Origin: AC-52 sp044870295
GTDB lineage: Bacteria > Actinomycetota > UBA4738
Length of the DNA stretch: 10,966 nt
Assembly: GCA_044870295.1 (NCBI GenBank)
Contig: JBIOYQ010000160.1
Span: 1-10,966, forward strand
Reading direction: 5' to 3'
Below, piece by piece: positions 6,425 through 10,966 of this stretch. Position numbers and translations under genes: made by a program. The notes below the pieces were generated by a model. That model did not search any database, was not told where the DNA came from, and saw only the letters and a list, made by a program, of their open reading frames with translations. Numbering within the stretch: position 1 is the first letter of the stretch; each line of letters opens with the position of its first letter.

Positions 6425-6838
6425 TCAATCTCCGCGCAGGCGCCCCGCCAGTGCTTCCAGCAACGACCAGGCGGCCTGGGGCTCGTCCTCGAGGATCGCC
6501 TTGAGATCGTCACGGTGGAGCACGAGGACCGCAACCGGTGAGGTGGCGATGACGTCCGCAGTGCGTGGGCGGCGGTCCAGGACGGCGATCTCGCCGAAGA
6601 AGTCGCCCGGCGACAGCCGGGCGACGGTCCTGCCACCCCGCACCACTCGGGCGGTCCCTTCGAGCAGCACGAACACGGTTTCGCCACGGGTGCCCTGCCG
6701 AACGATCGTGGCTCCTTCCCGGTAGTCGTGCTGGGAGGTTCGGGACAACAGCCGTCGCCGCTGCCGCTTGGACAGGGCGCCGAGCATTGGAACGCGCGCG
6801 AGGATCTGGGCCCGCTCCTCGTTCGATGAACCGGCCAT
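6425..6838 (-). CDS. Stand-alone cyclic nucleotide-binding domain protein
   Basis: A 137-residue protein made almost entirely of one CNB (CAP_ED) domain. The early part (ARVPMLGALSKRQRRRLLSRTSQHDYREGATIVRQGTRGETVFVLLEGTARVV) is the beta-roll opening. The phosphate-binding cassette GDFFGEIAVLDRRPRTADVIA has Glu83, Arg92 and Thr93 in the positions that hold the cyclic phosphate and ribose, so it probably still binds cAMP or a related nucleotide. No DNA-binding helix-turn-helix, kinase or channel domain follows (only a C-terminal helix), so it must act on a partner protein. It lies 35 bases after the second ATPase gene on the same strand and may be the last gene of that cluster. It could also have its own near-leaderless promoter (TAGGAT 9 bases before ATG); the only Shine-Dalgarno-like bases are a weak AGGA. 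Confidence 0.88.
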   Translation of the reverse strand: MAGSSNEERAQILARVPMLGALSKRQRRRLLSRTSQHDYREGATIVRQGTRGETVFVLLEGTARVVRGGRTVARLSPGDFFGEIAVLDRRPRTADVIATSPVAVLVLHRDDLKAILEDEPQAAWSLLEALAGRLRGD

Positions 6839-6847
6839 GGCACGGCG

Positions 6848-6853
6848 ATCCTA
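6848..6853 (-). promoter_or_regulatory. Possible -10 (TAGGAT) for the cyclic nucleotide-binding gene
   Basis: Read on the minus strand, TAGGAT fits TAnnnT and ends 9 bases before the ATG at 6838, which would give a 5' leader of about 0-3 bases. It lies in the 35-base gap after the second ATPase gene, so it would be an internal promoter of that cluster. Supported only by its similarity to the other leaderless starts in the window. Confidence 0.3.
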
Positions 6854-6873
6854 CGGGAGCGCCGGCCGCCCGG

Positions 6874-7932
6874 CTATCCGGCGAGCTCGGTGACGGCCTG
6901 CTCCACGAGCTGCGCCGTCACCAGCTCGACCCCGTCCGACAGCGCGTGCTGCAGCGAACGCTGCGCCACACGGAGCAGGTCCCGGATGGTCCTCCCGCTC
7001 TCGTAGTGCTTGGCGAGCTGGACGACCGCGTCGGCATCCATGACGTCCTCGATGCCCAGGCCCACGTCCGACATCACCAGTCGGTCCCTGAGCAACGCGT
7101 CGATCCCGAGCGAGGCGTCGATCAGCCTCGGGATCCTGATCTCCCCCGACAGGAACTGACTGCCCTCCTGGTAGCCGGGGAGACCGAGATAGCCTTCGTG
7201 CACCGCCACCACCAGGGCGGCGTCCAGTTCCTTCGCCAGCATGCGCACGGTTCGAGCGAAGAACGCGTTGGCCAGCTCCGTCCGGTCCATGCCTGGGATC
7301 GACAACCACGTGTCGGAGTCGTCGAACACCAGCACCGGGTACAGGCCATGAGCGTCGAAGATGGCCACCATCCGTCGCAGGTACTCCACCGCGTCGGCGG
7401 CCGAGCCACGCAGCTCGTAGTCCTCGCCGGCCGCCTGGACCTGTCGGGCGAACTCGACGTTGGCCAGCCACAGGGGGAGCCCGACGTGGAACTGGCGGGT
7501 CCGGGCTCCGCCCGCCCGCCGGGTCACCTCGGCCACGCCGCGGGCGAACTCCTCCTGTTCGGCGGGGCTGAACCGCTCGCGGCTGGCCCATCGGGTCACG
7601 TACCGGACCAGATGCCGGGCCATCGAGCCGGGTTCGGTCACCGTCGCGGCCACCTCGGCGGCGACGGGCACGCGGAGCGGCACGAGACGGTCGGGCAGCG
7701 CGGTTGACAGCGGTCCCAGCACCCACGAGATGACGCTCGACTTCCCCGACCCGCTGGCGCCGATCACCGCGACCCGCCCCTCGCTGGCGATGAGGCGGGT
7801 GAGGGTGGACTCCGTCTGGTCGTCGCCGTTCAGCTCGTCGAACGGCACGTGGAAGAAGAACAGGTCCTCGAACCGACGCGTTGCTTCGAGGGCCCTGGAC
7901 GCCTCCACCCGGAGGAGGTGCTCGTGACTCAT
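6874..7932 (-). CDS. P-loop AAA-type ATPase, second of a coupled pair, function unknown
   Basis: A 352-residue ATPase with Walker A GASGSGKS (residues 58-65), Walker B PVLVFDD (about 199-205), a sensor-1-like VVAVHEGYL (241-249) and a sensor-2-like GRTIRDLLRVAQ (313-324). The layout is that of AAA_16/Orc-like or STAND-like NTPases, not of a transporter or helicase. No transmembrane span and no DNA-binding domain is obvious. The start ATG (7930-7932) overlaps the stop of the upstream ATPase gene as ATGA, showing translational coupling. A longer reading from further upstream would lie inside the partner gene and begins with low-complexity Arg/Pro/Gly residues, so it was not used. The middle part (residues 90-190) is unlike any domain I recognise. 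Together with its partner it may form a hetero-oligomeric ATP-driven switch; this is inference. Confidence 0.8.
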   Translation of the reverse strand: MSHEHLLRVEASRALEATRRFEDLFFFHVPFDELNGDDQTESTLTRLIASEGRVAVIGASGSGKSSVISWVLGPLSTALPDRLVPLRVPVAAEVAATVTEPGSMARHLVRYVTRWASRERFSPAEQEEFARGVAEVTRRAGGARTRQFHVGLPLWLANVEFARQVQAAGEDYELRGSAADAVEYLRRMVAIFDAHGLYPVLVFDDSDTWLSIPGMDRTELANAFFARTVRMLAKELDAALVVAVHEGYLGLPGYQEGSQFLSGEIRIPRLIDASLGIDALLRDRLVMSDVGLGIEDVMDADAVVQLAKHYESGRTIRDLLRVAQRSLQHALSDGVELVTAQLVEQAVTELAG

Positions 7933-8948
7933 CGTGCCGAACCCTTCGATGGCTCCGCCCGAAGGTCCAGGTCGGCGGGTCGATACACCTTGCGGGGGCG
8001 GCCGGCGTCTCCCTTCTCGGTGTCGGAGGTCACGAGTCCCTCGGCCTCCAGCTGCCGCAGGACCTGGACGGCTCGCGATCGCGTCCATCCCAGCCGCTGC
8101 AGAAGCCGCTCGTCGGAGGCGCTCACCGGGCCCAACGATTCCAGCTCGGCCATCACCATGCTGGCCGGGCGGCCCAGTCTGGCCACTCGGGCGTCGCGAA
8201 GGCCGCGGGCATCGGACAGTGCCTCGGGCTCGGCGCCGCCGTCGATGGCCTGGCGGGCGATGGCCAGCAACCGGCGTGGGTTGCCCTCGTCCACGCGCCC
8301 GGCGATCCTGGCGCCGCGCTTGCCCGCCCGGGCCTCCAGCAGCGACCGTTGCTGCTCCCGCCCCAACGGGCGCAACGTCATGACTATGTCGAAGAACGCG
8401 TTGGCGGGCGGTGAGCGGTAGGGCCCGACCTCGTCCTCGCCGACCGCCACCACCCAGGTGAACGGGAGCTGCCAGACCTGGTCGCGCAGCTGGCCGAAGA
8501 TGGTCCGTCCGATCGGGTCGGGGCGAACCTCGTCGACCAGGATGACCCGCCGCCCCCGTTGGGCTGCCTCTGCGAGGCCGGCCACCATGGTGGGCAGCTC
8601 GAGGGAATCGCCGTCCCAGCCGAGCCTCTCCGCCTGCCAGTCCGTCGGCGGCAGCCCCAGGCGATACCGCACCAGCTCGAGGAACTGCGCCGGGCTGGTT
8701 GCCAGGCTGCCCTCGACGAACGCCGGTGCGGGACTGGCGGGATGCCGTTCCCGGAGCGCGAGGGCCAGCCGCCGCAGCAGCGTGGTCTTCCCCGATCCTC
8801 GTTCTCCCACGACCAGGACGTTCCGCCCGCGCTCGACGCTGCTCACCAGGTCCGTGAGCTCATCGTCCCGTCCCGCGAACAGGTCGCGGTCGGGGGCCGT
8901 ATCGAGGAGGGGCCTGCCGCCCAGGTCGATGCTCTTCATCTGCTTCAC
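7929..8948 (-). CDS. AAA ATPase with C-terminal winged helix (Orc1/Cdc6-like architecture), function unknown
   Basis: A 339-residue protein. Residues about 20-60 (LFAGRDDELTDLVSSVERGRNVLVVGERGSGKTTLLRRL) carry the 'F.GR..E...L' lead-in and Walker A (48-55). Walker B is VILVDE (135-140), sensor 1 lies around WVVAVGEDE, and GNPRRLL (222-228) is a sensor-2 arginine motif. Residues about 260-325 form a winged helix with a recognition-like stretch (TRSRAVQVLRQLEAEGLVT) and a basic wing (GRPRKVYR). This order, AAA_16 then wHTH, resembles Orc1/Cdc6 and related regulators. Start: GTG at 8948 gives MKQMKSID; an ATG three codons later is the alternative. No ribosome site precedes either, but TACAGT ends 7 bases before the GTG, fitting a leaderless mRNA. 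It heads the cluster, overlapping the second ATPase by 4 bases. A DNA-linked role is likely; the biological process is unknown. Confidence 0.82.
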   Translation of the reverse strand: MKQMKSIDLGGRPLLDTAPDRDLFAGRDDELTDLVSSVERGRNVLVVGERGSGKTTLLRRLALALRERHPASPAPAFVEGSLATSPAQFLELVRYRLGLPPTDWQAERLGWDGDSLELPTMVAGLAEAAQRGRRVILVDEVRPDPIGRTIFGQLRDQVWQLPFTWVVAVGEDEVGPYRSPPANAFFDIVMTLRPLGREQQRSLLEARAGKRGARIAGRVDEGNPRRLLAIARQAIDGGAEPEALSDARGLRDARVARLGRPASMVMAELESLGPVSASDERLLQRLGWTRSRAVQVLRQLEAEGLVTSDTEKGDAGRPRKVYRPADLDLRAEPSKGSAR

Positions 8949-8950
8949 AG

Positions 8951-8965
8951 ATCTTACTGTAAGAT
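8951..8965. promoter_or_regulatory. 15-base palindromic operator over the ATPase-operon -10
   Basis: ATCTTACTGTAAGAT is a perfect inverted repeat (7-base arms around one T) and notably AT-rich in GC-rich surroundings. On the minus strand the -10 candidate TACAGT (8961 to 8956) lies inside it, ending 7 bases before the GTG at 8948, so a bound repressor would block the start of transcription of the ATPase pair. It could also affect the divergent VOC gene. The binding protein is not known; autoregulation by the winged helix of the adjacent ATPase is one option, a TetR/GntR-type regulator elsewhere another. Confidence 0.6.
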
Positions 8966-9038
8966 TCGTGATCTGGGTTCACCCTCGCCCAGCGTAAGCT
9001 GCCCTTCTGACACCCGAGGTCACCCCAGGAGGAGTCCG

Positions 9039-9485
9039 ATGGAGGTCAAGGAGCTGGGTCACATCGTGCTGTACGTGCGCGACGTCGAGGTCTCTCGCGG
9101 GTTCTACCGAGACGTCCTCGGGTGGAAGGAGATCGTGGGAGTCGAGCATCGCATGGCCATGTTCTCGTCGGGGCGGACCCATCACGAGCTGCTCCTGATC
9201 GAGGTGGGTCCGAACGCCACGCCGATCCCACCCGCGCCGCGCGTGGGCCTGTATCACTTCGGGCTGAAGGTCGGGACCACCGACGACGAGCTGCGCGAGG
9301 CGCTCCGGACCCTGAGCGAGGCGGGAGCGACCATCGTGGGGACCGCCGACCACGGCGTGACCCACAGTCTCTACATCGCGGACCCGGACGGGAACGAGAT
9401 CGAGCTGTACATCGACGTCCAGCCCGAGGCCTGGCGAGAAGATCCTCAGGCCATCATGGCCCCGGTCCGCGCTCTCCGGCTGTAG
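9039..9485 (+). CDS. VOC family protein, catechol 2,3-dioxygenase/glyoxalase-like
   Basis: A 148-residue protein of the vicinal-oxygen-chelate fold. Residues 1-60 form the first module (ELGHIVLYVRDVEVSRGFYRDVLGWKE...); residues 70-125 form the second (LYHFGLKV ... AGATIV ... LYIADPDGNEIELYID). The metal triad of the type I extradiol dioxygenase/CatE-like branch is present: His8, His73 and Glu122. Unlike the other VOC gene of this window it therefore looks catalytically competent, binding Fe(II), Mn(II) or another divalent metal. The substrate is not predictable; extradiol cleavage, glyoxalase activity or antibiotic modification are all possible. The ATG at 9039 is set by AGGAGGAG 5 bases upstream. 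It diverges from the ATPase pair and shares its 90-base promoter spacer; TAAGCT at 8995-9000 is a possible -10. It converges with dps, with 6 bases between stops. Confidence 0.9.
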   Translation: MEVKELGHIVLYVRDVEVSRGFYRDVLGWKEIVGVEHRMAMFSSGRTHHELLLIEVGPNATPIPPAPRVGLYHFGLKVGTTDDELREALRTLSEAGATIVGTADHGVTHSLYIADPDGNEIELYIDVQPEAWREDPQAIMAPVRALRL

Positions 9486-9491
9486 CTCGAC

Positions 9492-10097
9492 CTATTCGAC
9501 CCGGACCACGGGCACGTCGACGAGGTGCTCGGCGACGAACCACACCTCGAGCTCGTTGGTGCGGAGCACGTCGCTCATGAGCAGGTCGTTGGTGCCCCAG
9601 TCGCCCAACTCTTCGGTCTTGTCGATGGCTTCGCGGGTCTTCGTGATGATGATCTCGTGCGCCTCCAGCAGGCGCGACAGCATGGCCGGCACGTCCTCGG
9701 CGCCGTCCGGCGGTCGTGGGACGCTGGTGATCTCGGCTACGTGGCGTGGATCGGCGACGGTCACGCCACCGAGGGTCTGCACCCGTTCGGCCATGAGGTC
9801 GATGAGCTTCAGCTGCTCCTCCGCGTGCTTGTCCAGCAACGTATGGAGCTGGAAGAACGTCGGCCCGCGAACCAGCCAGTGATGCTTCTTGTACAGGTTG
9901 TAGAGGATGATCGTGTCGGCGTTGATCTGGTTCAGGAGCTGGCAGCTCTCCACGCGGGCGTCATGGCTCAAGGCGATCGGCAGCAGGCGCATCTGACCGA
10001 ATCGCTGGATCTCCCGACCGTGTTGATGGAACAGCGGCTGGCTGCCCGTTCGCTGGCCGTCCTTGGTGCTCACGAAGGGATCGTTGCCGTCTGGCAT
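9492..10097 (-). CDS. dps: Dps family ferritin-like DNA-protecting protein
   Basis: Dps proteins form a hollow 12-mer that oxidises and stores Fe(II) with hydrogen peroxide and often coats DNA under stress. This 201-residue protein has the Dps signature HHWLVRGPTFFQLHTLLDKHAEEQ. The inter-subunit ferroxidase ligands are all present with the spacing of the E. coli protein: His73, His85, Asp89, Asp100 and Glu104. The C-terminal helix (DLLMSDVLRTNELEVWFVAEHL) is also typical. About 40 residues precede the fold, with scattered Lys/Arg/His that might bind DNA. The start ATG (10095-10097) follows AGGAGG by 5 bases; longer upstream reading runs through the promoter and the divergent gene and is rejected. 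A good promoter lies upstream. Cytoplasmic. Bacterioferritin is excluded by the ligand pattern. Confidence 0.94.
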   Translation of the reverse strand: MPDGNDPFVSTKDGQRTGSQPLFHQHGREIQRFGQMRLLPIALSHDARVESCQLLNQINADTIILYNLYKKHHWLVRGPTFFQLHTLLDKHAEEQLKLIDLMAERVQTLGGVTVADPRHVAEITSVPRPPDGAEDVPAMLSRLLEAHEIIITKTREAIDKTEELGDWGTNDLLMSDVLRTNELEVWFVAEHLVDVPVVRVE

Positions 10098-10122
10098 GGT
10101 GCCTCCTCTCCGGCTCCTCCTG

Positions 10123-10151
10123 AACCTAGGTCGGGCACGGCGTGCGGTCAA
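10123..10151 (-). promoter_or_regulatory. Promoter of dps (TTGACC-N17-TAGGTT)
   Basis: On the minus strand TTGACC (10151 to 10146; five of six bases of TTGACA) and TAGGTT (10128 to 10123) are separated by exactly 17 bases. Transcription would start near 10116, giving a leader of about 19 bases that contains the AGGAGG ribosome site. The -35 overlaps the upstream promoter area of the divergent gene, so the two promoters may interfere. Confidence 0.6.
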
Positions 10152-10165
10152 ACGCTGCGTGGTCG

Positions 10166-10171
10166 TAGCAT
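10166..10171 (+). promoter_or_regulatory. Predicted -10 (TAGCAT) of a leaderless promoter for the gene at 10179
   Basis: TAGCAT ends 7 bases before the ATG at 10179 and closely matches the TAGCGT seen before the MOSC gene. No Shine-Dalgarno sequence precedes this ATG, as expected of a leaderless mRNA. No good -35 is seen. Confidence 0.5.
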
Positions 10172-10178
10172 CGACGCC

Positions 10179-10769
10179 ATGAGCCCGCCGAGCCGCCCGA
10201 AGTCGGTCGATCTCCGCGAAGCCGAGGACGTCGAACGACTGGCCGGCCGGCTGGACCCGCGGCGGAACCGGGCGGAGGTGATCGCCGGCCTGGAGCGGGC
10301 GTTCGCCGGAGGTGTGGCTCCCGATCCATGGCCCTCCGGGCCGCTGGCGGGCAGGCTCCTGGGCACGACCACCTGGCGGCCGTGGGACGCGTTCGTGCTC
10401 CGCGTGGCGGGATGGTGGATGCCCTGGCTGGGGAAGGCGTTCGACGCCGAGCGCCGGACCGGCATCAACCGCTTCCGGCCGACCGACGCCACCGCGAGAT
10501 GGCTGACCGCGCTGTTCCCCGGGCACCAGCAGACCCGGCTCCTCGACCGGATCGAGGCCTTTCCGTTCAGGAACGCCGTCGGGGCGGGAGAGCTGGACCC
10601 GGGCGTCCAGGTGCTGAAGATCGACTACGACTTCGAAGCCAACCCCGCTCTGATCCGGCACATCCTGGACGAGCTCGTGCAGATCGCGCCCGGGCGGTAT
10701 CTGGGCAAGGTGCTGTTCCGGGTGGGCTCCACGTACCACCGGATCGGGTTCTTCTCGCTCTCGGCGTAA
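10179..10769 (+). CDS. Conserved-looking protein of unknown function
   Basis: A 196-residue soluble-looking protein that I do not recognise. The first 50 residues are charged and probably helical. Residues 66-86 are tryptophan-rich (W66, W69, W79, W80, W83 within TWRPWDAFVLRVAGWWMPW), followed by LGKAFDAERRTGINRF. The second half is beta-like (PGVQVLKIDYDFEANPALIRHILDELVQIAPGRYLGKVLFR) and ends with an aromatic YHRIGFFSLSA. It has no signal peptide, metal-binding cluster or nucleotide motif, and no cysteine. Codon use matches its neighbours and third positions are strongly G/C, so it is a real gene. The ATG is chosen because it is directly preceded by the TAGCAT -10 and because longer reading runs antisense through dps. 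It diverges from dps (81 bases between starts) and converges with the fumarase gene. A small-ligand (lipid or aromatic) binding role is only a guess from the aromatic content. Confidence 0.75.
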   Translation: MSPPSRPKSVDLREAEDVERLAGRLDPRRNRAEVIAGLERAFAGGVAPDPWPSGPLAGRLLGTTTWRPWDAFVLRVAGWWMPWLGKAFDAERRTGINRFRPTDATARWLTALFPGHQQTRLLDRIEAFPFRNAVGAGELDPGVQVLKIDYDFEANPALIRHILDELVQIAPGRYLGKVLFRVGSTYHRIGFFSLSA

Positions 10770-10890
10770 ACGGCGCGCCGGATGCTGGGCGCCGGGAGCC
10801 CGATCGAGAGACTACGTTCCATAGTTTGATGGCGGTCAAAGTGTGGAGAGTAGTTCTCCACCTGGAGCCTTCGACTCGCCGGCCACGCGC
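10770..10890. terminator. Convergent spacer with inverted repeats, possible bidirectional terminator
   Basis: This 121-base spacer separates two genes that end towards each other. It contains GTGGAGA (10843-10849) paired with TCTCCAC (10855-10861) around a 5-base loop, and TTTGA (10825-10829) paired with TCAAA (10836-10840). It is less GC-rich than the genes. Read on the minus strand, the first hairpin is followed by ACACTTTGACC, a short weak T-run, which suits termination after the fumarase gene. Neither hairpin is strong, so an operator is also possible. Confidence 0.35.
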
Positions 10891-10966
10891 CTAGCCGGGC
10901 CCCACCATCTTCTCGGGCCTGACCGCCTCGTCGTACTCGGCCTCGCTCAGGTAGCCCAGGGCCAGC
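10891..10966 (-). CDS. fumC: C-terminal end of class II fumarate hydratase (partial)
   Basis: Only the last 24 codons and the TAG stop (10891-10893) lie in the window. They read LALGYLSEAEYDEAVRPEKMVGPG, which matches the usual end of class II fumarases (pattern 'LGY(L/V)(T/S)xEEFDxxVxPExMxGP'). The enzyme interconverts fumarate and malate in the TCA cycle, in the cytoplasm. Aspartate ammonia-lyase of the same superfamily ends similarly, but the LGYLSEAEYDEAVRPEKM form fits fumarase better. The rest of the gene is to the right of the window. Confidence 0.7.
   Translation of the reverse strand, partial: LALGYLSEAEYDEAVRPEKMVGPG

Noticed and set aside
7933..8088. 52-codon upstream extension of the second ATPase
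   Set aside because: It overlaps the end of the first ATPase in another frame and is Arg/Pro/Gly-rich filler; the ATGA overlap gives a better start.
10098..10739. Long N-terminal extension of Dps on the minus strand
   Set aside because: It runs antisense through the 10179 gene and through the dps promoter; the ATG at 10097 has an AGGAGG site and the usual Dps length.
10625..10861. 78-codon minus-strand open frame downstream of the fumarase gene
   Set aside because: It overlaps the end of the 10179 gene in antisense, has no ribosome site and no recognisable features.
1..10966. CRISPR arrays, insertion sequences, tRNA or rRNA genes, origins
   Set aside because: No regularly spaced direct repeats outside the FG-GAP gene, no transposase or integrase, and no tRNA- or rRNA-like stretches were seen by reading either strand.

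Overview
The window is GC-rich throughout, with strong G/C third-position bias. It has dense, short-gapped genes and several that appear to be read from leaderless or near-leaderless mRNAs. Together with the gene content (DUF1028, VOC proteins, FG-GAP/UnbV protein, Dps), this suggests a high-GC soil or aquatic actinobacterium-like bacterium (Actinomycetota or a neighbouring phylum). That placement is inference: no rRNA or tRNA is present. No mobile element, CRISPR array or phage gene was seen, and no gene-free stretch exceeds 300 bases.

Left part (1-2027, minus strand): a dipeptide/oligopeptide ABC importer piece. A DppC-type permease is the first gene, followed by a lipoprotein substrate-binding protein cut off by the window edge. 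No DppB partner lies upstream; a divergent promoter region with two GC-rich dyads does. Across that region (plus strand, 2198-3655) is a secreted seven-repeat FG-GAP/VCBS beta-propeller with a C-terminal ASPIC/UnbV domain.

Middle (3789-6418, plus strand): MOSC-domain (mARC/YcbX-like) protein, DUF1028 protein, methionine sulfoxide reductase B and a glyoxalase-fold (VOC) protein. Gaps are 21, 84 and 2 bases; the 84-base gap carries two hairpins. A cluster of three TGAGACT half-sites lies upstream of the MOSC gene.

Right-middle (6425-8948, minus strand): an AAA ATPase with a C-terminal winged helix, overlapping by 4 bases (ATGA) a second P-loop ATPase, followed after 35 bases by a stand-alone cyclic-nucleotide-binding protein. 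A 15-base AT-rich palindrome sits over the predicted -10 of the first ATPase. This trio is the part of the window least explained by known systems. A second VOC gene (9039-9485) diverges from it.

Right end: dps (minus strand) with a good TTGACC-N17-TAGGTT promoter, a divergent gene of unknown function (10179-10769), and the last 24 codons of a class II fumarase on the minus strand. MsrB, Dps and possibly MOSC and the VOC proteins share an oxidative/electrophile-stress flavour, but nothing shows they are co-regulated.
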